Assembly (NCBI GenBank): GCA_017554325.1
Contig: JAFZIP010000002.1
Coordinates: 40,832-104,831 of the forward strand
Source: Bacteroidales bacterium
GTDB lineage: Bacteria > Bacteroidota > Bacteroidia > Bacteroidales > WCHB1-69
DNA length: 64,000 nucleotides
Direction of reading: 5' to 3'
The position numbers were made by a program, and so were the translations under genes. This document shows positions 37,888-46,472 of this stretch, one piece after another. The notes beneath the pieces were generated by a model. That model made no database searches, had not been told where the DNA came from, and saw nothing but the letters and a program-made list of their open reading frames with translations. Positions within the stretch are counted from its first letter, which is position 1. Each line of letters begins with the position of its first letter.

Positions 37888-38571
37888 ATGAGAAAACATC
37901 TATTCCTTTTAATTATGATTGCGGCAGTCGGTTTGACCGGTTGCCTGCGCGAGGGCATTGACACCATCGCCCTTCCTTTCGGAAAAGTCCCCGATGCGGT
38001 GATTCCGCAGGAAATCCGAGAACAGTTTGAACAGTATATGCCTATTTATGATGGAATTACACCTCCGAATATAGAAGGTGAGTATTTATGCCAACCCGAC
38101 AGGCTGGTCTTTACCTCTGACTATGGTTTTGAAGTGGGACATGTGTTCTCTCCCGTATATTTCAAATTCGCGAATCAAACGGCCAGTGGAATGGCAATCT
38201 ATCGTGAGCGGCAGGGCTCATCAGTATCTGATGCTTCTGAAGTGTATGTGGTAGGTCAAGGCAATAATTTCACCGCTTATTTTATCTCCAATGTTGAGCA
38301 TCGGGATGATTATGGCAATATCACAGCTACAGCCAAATTGTCTGAAATTGTTTCTGGCACGGTTACTTCGGATGGTATCGTGAATTATCGCAACGCATTC
38401 ATTATGCTGGATAAATACGATCCGGATCATGAATTGATGGATGTGAACGAATACCGTGTGTTTGAGGATGGAGACGGACTTGCCGTCCGCTATAACTGGA
38501 CCAAGGCGTCAGCAGGTGAGGATGCCGGCCTTCCCGACAAGTTACAACGTGGAAAATCTATAAATAAATAA
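37888..38571 (+). CDS. Hypothetical lipoprotein, operon with OmpA-like protein
   Basis: The 227-residue protein has a lipoprotein signal (MRKHLFLLIMIAAVGLTGC) with the cysteine at residue 19. The mature region is acidic and beta-rich with no motif I know (HVFSPVYFKFANQTASGMAIY and similar). It ends 3 bases before the OmpA-like gene and shares its promoter, so a joint envelope role is likely. Possibly an outer-membrane accessory lipoprotein. Confidence 0.78.
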   Translation: MRKHLFLLIMIAAVGLTGCLREGIDTIALPFGKVPDAVIPQEIREQFEQYMPIYDGITPPNIEGEYLCQPDRLVFTSDYGFEVGHVFSPVYFKFANQTASGMAIYRERQGSSVSDASEVYVVGQGNNFTAYFISNVEHRDDYGNITATAKLSEIVSGTVTSDGIVNYRNAFIMLDKYDPDHELMDVNEYRVFEDGDGLAVRYNWTKASAGEDAGLPDKLQRGKSINK

Positions 38572-38574
38572 GCC

Positions 38575-39819
38575 ATGAGAAGAGTAATATTGACCATCAG
38601 CATTATTTGTTGCACCATTATGGGTGCATGGGTTTCTGCGCAAGAGTCTGAAACCGGTTCCGAAAAGGGACACATTGAGGTCGGCGCCCGCGCCGGCATT
38701 GACATATTCAATATGCGCTACTCGTCTTCCGACATGGATATCTACCGTCATCATTACGGTGTGCGCGAGCAGCTCGGCGTGTTTGCCGGTTACGACTATT
38801 TCTGGAAAGGCCTTTCTGCCAGAGTTGACCTGCTGTACTCGCCGCGCGGCGTACGGCTCACCTGGGGCGATATCAACTACAAGCTCCGTGCCTATTATTT
38901 CGATATCCGCATCCCCATCACCTATACTTTTTTGAGAGATAAGATGATACAGCCATACGTGATGTTTGCCCCGAATGTGAACTTTGTTATGGGCGGCAAT
39001 GTCGTTTACAATTCCATATACAACTTTTCTTATACAAAATTTTCCAAGGCCAATTTCCGCCCGGTGGATTTCAGCCTTTACTTCGGTGCCGGTGTCAAGG
39101 TCCCCGTTCAGATGGGCAACCAGACCTTTTGCTTTGGTGGAGAGTTTGGCTATAATTTGGGACTTTGCAACACTTTCAGCAATATGGAACTGAACAACAT
39201 TGCCATTGCGCTGAATCTTCCCATATATGAAGTGAACGGCACAAGAAAGAACGGCGGCTTTGAGATTGCGCTTACCGCAGCTTGGGTTATCCCGAACAAG
39301 GACCGTACCCCGAAACCGGAACCTGTAGTGCAGGAAGTTGTTCCCGAACCAGAACCGGAACCCGTCAAAGAGGAGCCGAAACCTGAGAATTTGATAGAAT
39401 ATCAGCCCAAAGACTGCTATTCTGTGGAGGAGATGCAGGCCTTTATCACGTTGAGGATGCCCGTTGACGACAAACGCGTCTGCATGTTCGATATGAAATT
39501 CGAGTTCGCATCCGCCGTTTTGAAGAAAGAATCGGAGAAACAGTTGGACAAATTCGTGGATCTGTATCGTCAGTTCCCGGATCTGAAACTGCAGATCAAC
39601 GGCCATACCGACAATGTCGGTTCCGAAGAATATAATCAGAAATTGTCCGAGGACAGAGCACAATCAGTATATAATTATTTCCTTAAGAAGGGTATTCCAG
39701 CCGACCGTATGACCATCAAGGGCTTCGGCCTCAGGTATCCGATTGACACGAATGAGACTGAAGAAGGCAGAGCCAAGAACCGTCGTGTCGAAGTGGATAT
39801 ACAATATACAAACAATTAA
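38575..39819 (+). CDS. OmpA-family outer membrane protein
   Basis: The 414-residue protein has a signal peptide (ending AWVSAQ) and an N-terminal ~210-residue beta-barrel (YDYFWKGLSARVDLLYSPRG and further strands). A Pro/Glu-rich linker (PEPEPEPVKEEPKPE) precedes the C-terminal peptidoglycan-binding OmpA domain (INGHTDNVGSEEYNQKLS, GFGLRYPIDTN, NRRVEVDI). It probably tethers the outer membrane to the cell wall. It is in an operon with the preceding lipoprotein. Confidence 0.92.
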   Translation: MRRVILTISIICCTIMGAWVSAQESETGSEKGHIEVGARAGIDIFNMRYSSSDMDIYRHHYGVREQLGVFAGYDYFWKGLSARVDLLYSPRGVRLTWGDINYKLRAYYFDIRIPITYTFLRDKMIQPYVMFAPNVNFVMGGNVVYNSIYNFSYTKFSKANFRPVDFSLYFGAGVKVPVQMGNQTFCFGGEFGYNLGLCNTFSNMELNNIAIALNLPIYEVNGTRKNGGFEIALTAAWVIPNKDRTPKPEPVVQEVVPEPEPEPVKEEPKPENLIEYQPKDCYSVEEMQAFITLRMPVDDKRVCMFDMKFEFASAVLKKESEKQLDKFVDLYRQFPDLKLQINGHTDNVGSEEYNQKLSEDRAQSVYNYFLKKGIPADRMTIKGFGLRYPIDTNETEEGRAKNRRVEVDIQYTNN

Positions 39820-39836
39820 TCCCAACATCTGTTTCC

Positions 39837-40952
39837 ATGACAATCAAAGAAGTCTCAACTCCGCAGGAAATCAGGGAATTTGTGCGATTTCCCAAACGTT
39901 TGTACAAGGATTGCCCCTACTTTGTGCCGGCTTTGGAAAAAGGGGAGATGAAAATCATGACCCAGCATCCCGCACTGGCGTTTTGTGACGCCAAATACTG
40001 GCTCGCATTCCGCGATGGCCAGGTGGTAGGACGCATCGGCGGCGTGATCAATCGGAAGTGCAACGAACTGAAAGGGCAGAGGCGCGTCCGTTTTGGATGG
40101 TTCGATGTGATCGATGACCTTGAGGTGGCCCGCGCACTGCTCAACAAGGTGGAAGAGTGGGGCAAGGCCCAAGGCATGGACACGATTTCCGGACCGTCGC
40201 GTTTTTCCAACATGGAGAAACAGGCTATGCTGGTGGATGGTTTTGAAGCCATGCCCTCCATCTGCGCCGACTACAATTTCCCGTACTATCCGAAACTGGT
40301 GGAGCAGTTGGGCTTTGAAAAAGAGGTGGACTATATTCAATATAAGGTGCCGGTGAATGAGGTTCCGGAGCGTATCAAGAAACTCTCGGCCATGATGGCT
40401 GAGAAGTATCACGTCCATTTGCGCTATTTCAAGAATAAGAAGGAACTGAAGGATTCCGGAATGGAGTTTTTCCAGGCTCTTAATCAGAGTTATGCGAACA
40501 TCTACAATTTCATCCCTCTTACGGATGAAGAGATTAAATGGGCGGTGGATGAGAATTTCCAAGTGGCCAATGTGCAGTTGTCTTCCATGCTGGAGGATGA
40601 GCATGGCAAGCTGGTCGGCTTTGCTTTCTGTCTGCCCTCGTTGAGTGAGGCATACCGCAAAGCCAACGGCAGCCTCTTCCCGTTCGGATGGATACACATC
40701 CTGCGGGCGTTGAAGCACAACCGATATGTGGACATGTTTCTCACGGGTGTGTTGCCGGAGTATCACAACAGCGGCATCCATGCCATCTACCATCAGCAGC
40801 TGCATGAGGCTTTTCTGAACAACGGCTATAAGTTCGCTTTTTCTTCGCAGCAGTTGGAGTACAACACGGCAGCCCGCATCTGGCCGAAATATGGAGCAGA
40901 GCTGATGGCCAGAAGAAGATGCTACAAGAAAGACCTGGGTGATGGACAATAA
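39837..40952 (+). CDS. GNAT-like acyltransferase (YghO type)
   Basis: The 371-residue protein resembles the YghO-like N-acetyltransferase group: RFPKRLYKDCPYFVPALEKGE near the start, FRDGQVVGRIGGVINRKCN, FGWFDVIDD, and a late GVLPEYHNSGIHAIYHQQLHE region that fits a GNAT acetyl-CoA site. The substrate is unknown. It overlaps the following SDR gene by about 11 bases, so the two are co-translated and perhaps act in one pathway, such as lipid or amino-acid modification. Confidence 0.8.
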   Translation: MTIKEVSTPQEIREFVRFPKRLYKDCPYFVPALEKGEMKIMTQHPALAFCDAKYWLAFRDGQVVGRIGGVINRKCNELKGQRRVRFGWFDVIDDLEVARALLNKVEEWGKAQGMDTISGPSRFSNMEKQAMLVDGFEAMPSICADYNFPYYPKLVEQLGFEKEVDYIQYKVPVNEVPERIKKLSAMMAEKYHVHLRYFKNKKELKDSGMEFFQALNQSYANIYNFIPLTDEEIKWAVDENFQVANVQLSSMLEDEHGKLVGFAFCLPSLSEAYRKANGSLFPFGWIHILRALKHNRYVDMFLTGVLPEYHNSGIHAIYHQQLHEAFLNNGYKFAFSSQQLEYNTAARIWPKYGAELMARRRCYKKDLGDGQ

Positions 40953-41727
40953 TTCTCGGCGGTATGCCTTGGTGACGGGTGCGAGCCGCGGGTTGGGCAA
41001 GGATATTGCCAGGGAGCTTGCGCGGCGCGGCATACCCACAATTCTGGTGGGGACCAATGAGCGCGTGCGTGCGGTGTGCGACGAGATTGTGACCACCTGG
41101 CACGTGCGCTCCGAATGCTATATCACCGACTTGACCAAACGTGAGAATGTGTTGAAGATGGCGGAGGCCATCAATTGCCAGTTTGAGGTTTTTATGCTGA
41201 TCAATAATGCGGGTGTGGGTGGTACGCATGGCTTTGAGGATGCCAGTGTGGAGTATATAGAGAACATCATCGATCTGAATGTCCGCTGTACGGCTTTGCT
41301 CACGCACCAGATGTTGCCGAATCTCAAAAGGCAGCCAAAGAGTTATATCCTGAATGTGGGCAGCATGGCGGCGCACACGCCCACAGGGTTCAAGACGGTC
41401 TATCCTGCCAGCAAGAGTTTCGTGCTCTTTTTCTCATTAGGTTTGCGTGAGGAGCTCAAAGGCACGCCAGTGTCGGTGAGTGTGGCTTCTCCGGGAGCTA
41501 TGGCCACCAATGCGGAAGTCACGGAACGGATATTGAAGCAGGGCTTTCTCGGGAAGTTCACACTCAAGTCCACCGAAGCCATCGCGCGCAAATGCGTGCG
41601 GCAGACCCTGCGGAGGAAACGTCACATTATCATCAATCCGTTGAGCTGTTTTCTATCCTCGGTTGTTCCCAATGCGTGGAAAACACCGATATTGTCCAGA
41701 ATTGTGAGAAGAGAGATTGGAGAATAG
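40942..41727 (+). CDS. Short-chain dehydrogenase/reductase
   Basis: A 261-residue classical SDR. It has the nucleotide-binding motif TGASRGLGKDIA, LINNAGVGG, a catalytic serine in VGSMAAHTPTG and the active-site YPASKS (the YxxxK pair), then SVASPGAMAT. It should reduce or oxidise a hydroxyl/keto group with NAD(P)H. The family of small SDRs near acyltransferases often acts on lipids, but no substrate is visible. ATG at 40942 is preferred to an adjacent GTG. Confidence 0.92.
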   Translation: MDNNSRRYALVTGASRGLGKDIARELARRGIPTILVGTNERVRAVCDEIVTTWHVRSECYITDLTKRENVLKMAEAINCQFEVFMLINNAGVGGTHGFEDASVEYIENIIDLNVRCTALLTHQMLPNLKRQPKSYILNVGSMAAHTPTGFKTVYPASKSFVLFFSLGLREELKGTPVSVSVASPGAMATNAEVTERILKQGFLGKFTLKSTEAIARKCVRQTLRRKRHIIINPLSCFLSSVVPNAWKTPILSRIVRREIGE

Positions 41728-41728
41728 A

Positions 41729-42181
41729 TTATTGATTAGAGATTATCGTCGCTATTCGCTCCAGCCATATACGATCCGTTTCGTCGAAGGTGTTGTAGTG
41801 CTCGCTGTCGATGTCGAGCACGGCGATGATTTTGCCGTCGCGGAACACGGGCACCACGATTTCACTGTTGGAGGCACTGCTGCACGCAATGTGTCCCTTG
41901 AATTGATGCACATCGGGAACCACCAAAGTGCGCTCCTCCTGCCAGGCGGTGCCGCACACGCCGCGCCCGTATGCGATGCGCGTGCACGCGAGCGGCCCTT
42001 GGAACGGTCCCAATACCAATTCGTTATCAATTACACGATAGAATCCTGTCCACCAAAAGTGGAAAGTGTCGTGGATGGCGGCGGCCATGTTGGCCATCAG
42101 CGCGATGTCGTCGGTCTCGCCTTCGGCCAAAGATTGGATTTGACGAAACAACAGGTCGTATTTCTGTTCTTTATCGTTCAT
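41729..42181 (-). CDS. msrC: Free methionine-(R)-sulfoxide reductase (GAF domain)
   Basis: A 150-residue stand-alone GAF domain of the fRMsr type: FWWTGFYRVIDNELVLGPFQ, then cysteines in RGVCGTAW and GHIACSSASNSEIVVPV, then AVLDIDSEHYNTFDETD. These cysteines form the catalytic disulfide that reduces free methionine-R-sulfoxide. It protects against oxidation. It converges with the SDR gene, with no space between the two. Confidence 0.93.
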   Translation of the reverse strand: MNDKEQKYDLLFRQIQSLAEGETDDIALMANMAAAIHDTFHFWWTGFYRVIDNELVLGPFQGPLACTRIAYGRGVCGTAWQEERTLVVPDVHQFKGHIACSSASNSEIVVPVFRDGKIIAVLDIDSEHYNTFDETDRIWLERIATIISNQ

Positions 42182-42184
42182 ATT

Positions 42185-42787
42185 CTAATGGTAAAAAATG
42201 CATCCGAAATAAAAACGGGGCCCCATGGGCATCAGGAGTTTTCCGTGTGAAAGACTGTGCAGGCAGTCGGCCTTCAAGGTCAGATGAACGGATTTGGAAA
42301 CGATGAAGTCACATCCGATGAACGGGTCAATGGCCATGAATGTTTGTTTGTGGAATACGGCGTCGGGCTCCGGCAGCCAGTTTGTGCGGTCGCCCTCAAA
42401 CATCAGCAGATAGGTGCCGGCTCCGCCCCCAACCGTGACACCTATGTATGGCATCACGTGTTTGAACGCCCAGTAGAATTCACCTAACAGTCCGCCCCAG
42501 CCGTATTTGATGTAGCTGCCGTTCTTTAGTTGGCTTAAGGTTGACACGTATCCTTCACCGCCTATCATCCAATGTTTGCCGAGGTGCGCGCGCGCCACAC
42601 CGCCAAGTCCGAAAGTGGCCCCTTTAGCTTGGTACTGCAGAGCTGCAATGCTGCCTTGGAGATACCCTGCATGGACCATCATGCCACCGTCAAAACCTTG
42701 GAACATTTTGTTTCCCTCTTGCGCATGGGTTTGGCATGTACAGAGGAAAAACAGGATGGCGGAGAAAACGATACAAACCCTATTCAT
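42185..42787 (-). CDS. Small outer-membrane beta-barrel protein
   Basis: The 200-residue protein has a signal peptide (MNRVCIVFSAILFFLCTCQTHAQ could also be read as a lipobox). Glycine- and aromatic-rich strands follow (GGMMVHAGYLQGSI, HWMIGGEGYVSTLSQLKN, GPRFYFGCIFYH), ending with an aromatic residue as in barrels. I chose the ATG at 42787, which lies 18 bases after a TATTTTTG element. It ends 3 bases before the fRMsr gene, suggesting co-transcription. Role unknown. Confidence 0.78.
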   Translation of the reverse strand: MNRVCIVFSAILFFLCTCQTHAQEGNKMFQGFDGGMMVHAGYLQGSIAALQYQAKGATFGLGGVARAHLGKHWMIGGEGYVSTLSQLKNGSYIKYGWGGLLGEFYWAFKHVMPYIGVTVGGGAGTYLLMFEGDRTNWLPEPDAVFHKQTFMAIDPFIGCDFIVSKSVHLTLKADCLHSLSHGKLLMPMGPRFYFGCIFYH

Positions 42788-42805
42788 CTGTCTTTTTTGA
42801 AGCAG

Positions 42806-42813
42806 CAAAAATA
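42806..42813 (-). promoter_or_regulatory. -7 element for the barrel-msrC operon
   Basis: TATTTTTG followed by CTGC on the minus strand, just upstream of the ATG at 42787. Confidence 0.55.
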
Positions 42814-42848
42814 CAGATTTTTCGGAATGGGCCGAGAAAGAGATGTCC

Positions 42849-44273
42849 CTATCGTTTGATGATTTTGACACATTGAGTTCCGGACTTGACAATATACATG
42901 CCATCGGGGAAGGCTTGCATGTTGACTTGAGTCCGGCTGTCGGATGAGATCTCACTCCATACCAACTGGCCGAATACGTTGTAAATTTCGATGGCGCAAT
43001 TGGGCTGGTCATTATGGATATACAGCGTGCTTGTGCACGGGTTGGGGTAGGCGAACAGGGCGTTTGTGAGCTGTTCTTCCTCGATGCCATTGGGCAGCCA
43101 GCCGTTCATGATGGCCACGCCCGAGAGGTCAAAGCCGCTGCTGCCCCAAGGGGTGGAGTAGGGGTCGTTGATGATGTGCCCGTTCTTGTCGATGGTGGCA
43201 TATTGCGGGTCGATGCAGCCCACCACATCCACGAGGCGCACGTGCGTGATGTTGTCGATGTCCAGGTCGCTGTAGCCAGCCAACTCGGCCAGGTCAAAAG
43301 GCGTGCCCCAGCCCACGATGTATTTGCCGGCCAGGTTGTGTACTTTGCGCGGATCGACAGCTCCGCCGTTGGTGATCTGGGTGGCAATTTGCGTGTTGGA
43401 GACGGACGGGAAACGGTAATAGTGCTCGCCGTCGGAACTCACTTCCACGAAGGCCATCTCCAGAAAAGTGTGGTTCAGCGAATTCTCGAACACGGCGAAG
43501 TCGTAGCCCTCGCCGTTGGTGATAGGTTGGTCGAAGGTGAGCACGGCAATGCCGCCGTCTCCGAGGCTTACCACGCCGTCGGTGGTGGACTCGCTGCTGG
43601 GTCCGATGCCGTCGCTGTCAGTGCCGTAGTCGGCGTAGGAAGTGGGGTTGGCGATATCCCGGTAACCGCGTGTAATGGTGCAGCCCGTAGCCCAACCCAA
43701 AATGGCGGGATTGTTATAGTAGATGGCTTGGCAGCCAGATGTGCCCACATGGTCGCAAAACAGTAGCTCTGTCTGGTCGGGTAACCATACAGGATTTACC
43801 GTTGTGGTCCAGGCATATTGGTAGTTTTCGTCGGATATGCCGCAGCTTTCATCGCCGAACTTGATGAAGTCGCCGTGTTGCACGGTCTGCTCCTGGTAGC
43901 CCAGCTGGGCGCCGGAACCGTTGATGTTGAACATCCACCAGTTGCCGGTAAGACTCAGGTACAGTGGGGGATCGTTGAATACGATGTCGTTGATCATGCT
44001 GCCATCGCCCGAATAGGAGAAGCGGTCGTCGAAGATGGCGATGGTGCGCAGGAGGTCTGCCACCAGGGCCTCAGTGCCGTCGAAGCGCACGCCCCAGGCG
44101 AGGCAGGTGTCCGGTGTGGCCCAGTTGACGGCCAGCACCACTTGGCTGTTGCCGTTGCCCACCCAGTAGATGACCTGGTCGGCGGCGAGGGTGGCGTCGT
44201 CAGGCAGTTGGTCGTTTTGAGCCGAAAGGCTCAAGGTTGTCAATGCAAGCAATACACACAATAACTTTTTCAT
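42849..44273 (-). CDS. Cobalamin-riboswitch-controlled T9SS surface protein
   Basis: The 474-residue protein has a signal peptide (MKKLLCVLLALTTLSLSAQ), an N-terminal domain of ~165 residues (WVGNGNSQVVLAVNW, WWMFNINGSGAQLGYQEQ) and a middle domain (VSLGDGGIAVLTFDQPITN, YDFAVFENSL). A type A T9SS sorting domain is at the end (LFAYPNPCTSTLYIHN, QLVWSEISS, FPDGMYIVKSG). The long leader holds a clear cobalamin riboswitch, so it should be made when vitamin B12 is scarce. A surface role in capturing or handling B12, like the BtuG/BtuH-type proteins of Bacteroides, is my inference. No btuB transporter is next to it. Confidence 0.85.
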   Translation of the reverse strand: MKKLLCVLLALTTLSLSAQNDQLPDDATLAADQVIYWVGNGNSQVVLAVNWATPDTCLAWGVRFDGTEALVADLLRTIAIFDDRFSYSGDGSMINDIVFNDPPLYLSLTGNWWMFNINGSGAQLGYQEQTVQHGDFIKFGDESCGISDENYQYAWTTTVNPVWLPDQTELLFCDHVGTSGCQAIYYNNPAILGWATGCTITRGYRDIANPTSYADYGTDSDGIGPSSESTTDGVVSLGDGGIAVLTFDQPITNGEGYDFAVFENSLNHTFLEMAFVEVSSDGEHYYRFPSVSNTQIATQITNGGAVDPRKVHNLAGKYIVGWGTPFDLAELAGYSDLDIDNITHVRLVDVVGCIDPQYATIDKNGHIINDPYSTPWGSSGFDLSGVAIMNGWLPNGIEEEQLTNALFAYPNPCTSTLYIHNDQPNCAIEIYNVFGQLVWSEISSDSRTQVNMQAFPDGMYIVKSGTQCVKIIKR

Positions 44274-44391
44274 ACTTTTTTGGTTTTTTAAGTTAAACAT
44301 TTGTGGTGCCATTGCTTTGGGAAAAGATACGGCGACTTGCAAAGCCGTGTTCCGTGTTAGCCTACATCCCGAAGCTGTCACTGTGATGATT

Positions 44392-44568
44392 TTCCGGCAG
44401 GTTTTCTGACTTGTCTTCCTTCGGGCGAGCCTTCCCATTGGCGGTCCAACAGTGGCTTTTGCGGTGTCCGAAGTGGATGAAGAGTTACAGCAGCGGGTAC
44501 TGTACAGGATTTGCACCTGTTTCCCTCTCGCGGTTCATGTGCGAACCGTTCACCGTGAAATCGGTGGC
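44392..44568 (-). ncRNA. Cobalamin (adenosylcobalamin-type) riboswitch
   Basis: Read on the minus strand, the conserved blocks occur in order: GAGAGGGAAACAGGTGCAAA, TCCTGTACAGTACCCGCTGC with TGTAA, GCCACTG, GGGAAGG, and the 3' pairing block AGTCAGAAAACCTGCC. This order and spacing are diagnostic of the B12 riboswitch. It starts right at a -7 promoter element (44568-44575) and ends about 120 bases before the ATG at 44273. High cobalamin should reduce expression. Confidence 0.95.
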
Positions 44569-44575
44569 AAAGATA
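44568..44575 (-). promoter_or_regulatory. -7 element of the riboswitch transcript
   Basis: TATCTTTG followed by CCACCG on the minus strand. Transcription would begin at the first stem of the cobalamin riboswitch. Confidence 0.65.
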
Positions 44576-44867
44576 CAAAAAACGGTGACAAGTTGCCCAT
44601 TTCGGTTCTGTGCCGCAAAAGTTGGGGGATTTCTTCAAATCCATCTATTCATCATATCGGAAACATGTATTGTCAGAGGCGCTCCGCATGTGCGACGAGA
44701 TTGATATTAACAATATTTTGTTGATAAAAAATATTGAAAGGGGTTGCGGATTGAAAAAATAATTATATGTTTGCCACGATGTCACTAGTTCCCACTAAAT
44801 AATCTGACGGCTAAAAATCGAATATTTAATAATTAAATAAAGACTGTTCACTATTGTCAATTTGTTC

Positions 44868-44999
44868 TTAGACATTGTGGTAAACAGTATTTAAGAGATT
44901 TTTGAGCGGAGTCCTATCGATTAGCGAGATGCCCAGTATCTGATGAGCATAAGCCGTTTGGGGTAGTATCCAGTCTTTGTTCGTCTGTCGTGTATTTTC
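44868..44999 (-). pseudogene. Possible coding remnant, transposase-like
   Basis: A 43-codon open stretch without an ATG, reading TRQTNKDWILPQTAYAHQIL and then GISLIDRTPLKNLLNTVY. The composition looks protein-coding and recalls mobile-element genes of the phylum, but I cannot name a family with confidence. It begins directly after the 28-base motif shared with the other scar at 60681-60708. The surrounding 44576-45134 is AT-rich and shows no intact gene. Confidence 0.3.
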
Positions 45000-45026
45000 A
45001 GCAAAGGTAAATTCAAATCCGTTTCA
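44999..45026 (-). repeat. 28-base motif shared with 60681-60708
   Basis: 26 of 28 bases match the copy at 60681-60708. On the minus strand it reads TGAAACGGATTTGAA, then TTACCTTTGCTG, so it includes a -7-like element (TACCTTTG). Probably the promoter end of a degraded mobile element. Confidence 0.55.
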
Positions 45027-45134
45027 CTTCCAAATCTCTGGAATCAACTGATTTTACCACTATTTCAAAAATGATATCGATTTTTTGTGGACAGCAATAA
45101 GTTAATATATTGTTAAATTTAAAAATTTATTGTC

Positions 45135-45659
45135 ATGGCATTATTAAATCAAGAGTCTTTGGACTTTATTGGAAAAGCGACAGAACAAACAAGAGAGGTT
45201 AGAACCTTGACTGTTATGTTTGATGACCCAGAGGGGTTTGCGAGAGAACACGAATTGGAGATATCTCCAATTGTGGCAGGCGAACTCAGTTCTATTGGTA
45301 ACCTTCGCAAGAAGAATGACTATTCCCCTGACGACAAAATCAACCAAGAGTTACTTTCATTCTTCAACAATGTTGTGGTTGATGGTCGTTATATCAAAGA
45401 GTGGTTCGACGATCCGAGAACAATCGCCGCAAACCTGAATTTATCTGTTAGCGAGGATGTATATGCGCGAATTAACGAGATTGATTTTCATAGCATTGTT
45501 GACACCGACGAATGTTTCGCTACAGTTGTTCCTATCGTAATACATATTGTAGTGGAAATTGTTTTCATTGTCATCAGTGTACTTTCCGCGCCCCCCGCTT
45601 ATTTGTCTTATGCAATTCAACCAATTGTTGTAGATCGAACTAATTTGAAAAAAGTTTAA
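45135..45659 (+). CDS. RiPP precursor-like protein with duplicated leader segment
   Basis: A 174-residue protein. Two 26-residue segments align without gaps: residues 29-54 and 91-116, each starting FDDP and sharing A, L, S, V and I at fixed positions (9 identities). Their shape (FDDP, a short helix, L-x-I/V-S, a second helix) recalls NHLP/Nif11-like leader regions. After DTDECFAT the tail is almost only Val/Ile (VVPIVIHIVVEIVFIVISVL) and ends APPAYLSYAIQPIVV. That could be a modified core, or a membrane helix. It is the first gene of an operon with a protease, RiPP-type radical SAM enzyme, glycosyltransferase and ABC exporter, which is why I read it as the substrate. No family is certain. 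Confidence 0.6.
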   Translation: MALLNQESLDFIGKATEQTREVRTLTVMFDDPEGFAREHELEISPIVAGELSSIGNLRKKNDYSPDDKINQELLSFFNNVVVDGRYIKEWFDDPRTIAANLNLSVSEDVYARINEIDFHSIVDTDECFATVVPIVIHIVVEIVFIVISVLSAPPAYLSYAIQPIVVDRTNLKKV

Positions 45660-45671
45660 TCTATAAATGAT

Positions 45672-46472
45672 ATGAGGAGATACAGCTATTTGAGCATCCT
45701 CCATGCATTTGGATTACTTGCACTATTTATTGTAATATGCATATTGTTCTCGCCTATTGTTTGGTTATTAAAAGACCAAATAAGTGGTGAGAAATTGCAA
45801 GTGTTATATTATGTGCTAACTGGTGCTCCTGCTGTCGTGTTGTTTGCTCGTACAAAAAAAAATATTTATAAGACAAGAGAAATATCGCAAAAGTTATTTT
45901 CTTTCAAACCAGTAGGTGTTAAAATATTTTTTTGTACCATCATCTCAGGAGTAGGAATACTATTCGGTTTGGTTTTTCCGATTACCGACTTAATTCCTAT
46001 TCCTGATTTTATGAATAATCTTGACATTGATGCTGGATGGCTGTCGTTTTTATTGATGGTTGTTATAGCACCTGTTGTAGAAGAAATATTGTACAGAAGC
46101 GTTGTTTTGGATTGCTTGTTGTTTCATTACTCCCCTGTTGTATCCATAATTATTTCTAGTGTCATATTTGGATTGGCTCATTTGAATCCTTGGCAATTTA
46201 TAGCCGCTTTTATCCTTGGATTACTATCAGGATATTTATATTACAAATATAAAAATCTTACCATAAATGTCGTTTTGCATGCTTCAGTTAATTTGGTGGG
46301 CTATCTGATAATGCTATTCTTTAGCGAATATTCTCGCTATACCGATATTTACGAACATTATTCTACAACATCAATAGTGATTCTTATTAGTTTATTGTTG
46401 TTTTTTGCAGGAATTTTTACAATAATAAAAGACGATAATGAAGCGAAAAACCCCCAAAGTGCTGTTAATTAG
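45672..46472 (+). CDS. CPBP (CAAX-type) intramembrane protease
   Basis: A 266-residue membrane protein with about eight helices. All three CPBP motifs are intact: E137-E138-x3-R142 (VEEILYRSV), F166-x3-H170 (FGLAHLNPW) and H203-x3-N207 (LHASVN). Such enzymes are glutamate/histidine metalloproteases in the membrane. In bacteriocin loci they process precursors or give self-immunity. It starts 12 bases after the precursor-like gene and its 3' end overlaps the radical SAM gene by 35 bases, so it belongs to this operon. Confidence 0.9.
   Translation: MRRYSYLSILHAFGLLALFIVICILFSPIVWLLKDQISGEKLQVLYYVLTGAPAVVLFARTKKNIYKTREISQKLFSFKPVGVKIFFCTIISGVGILFGLVFPITDLIPIPDFMNNLDIDAGWLSFLLMVVIAPVVEEILYRSVVLDCLLFHYSPVVSIIISSVIFGLAHLNPWQFIAAFILGLLSGYLYYKYKNLTINVVLHASVNLVGYLIMLFFSEYSRYTDIYEHYSTTSIVILISLLLFFAGIFTIIKDDNEAKNPQSAVN

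Noticed and set aside
44378..44644. Open frame on the minus strand upstream of the T9SS cargo
   Set aside because: It coincides with the cobalamin riboswitch and its promoter, so the sequence is explained by RNA structure.
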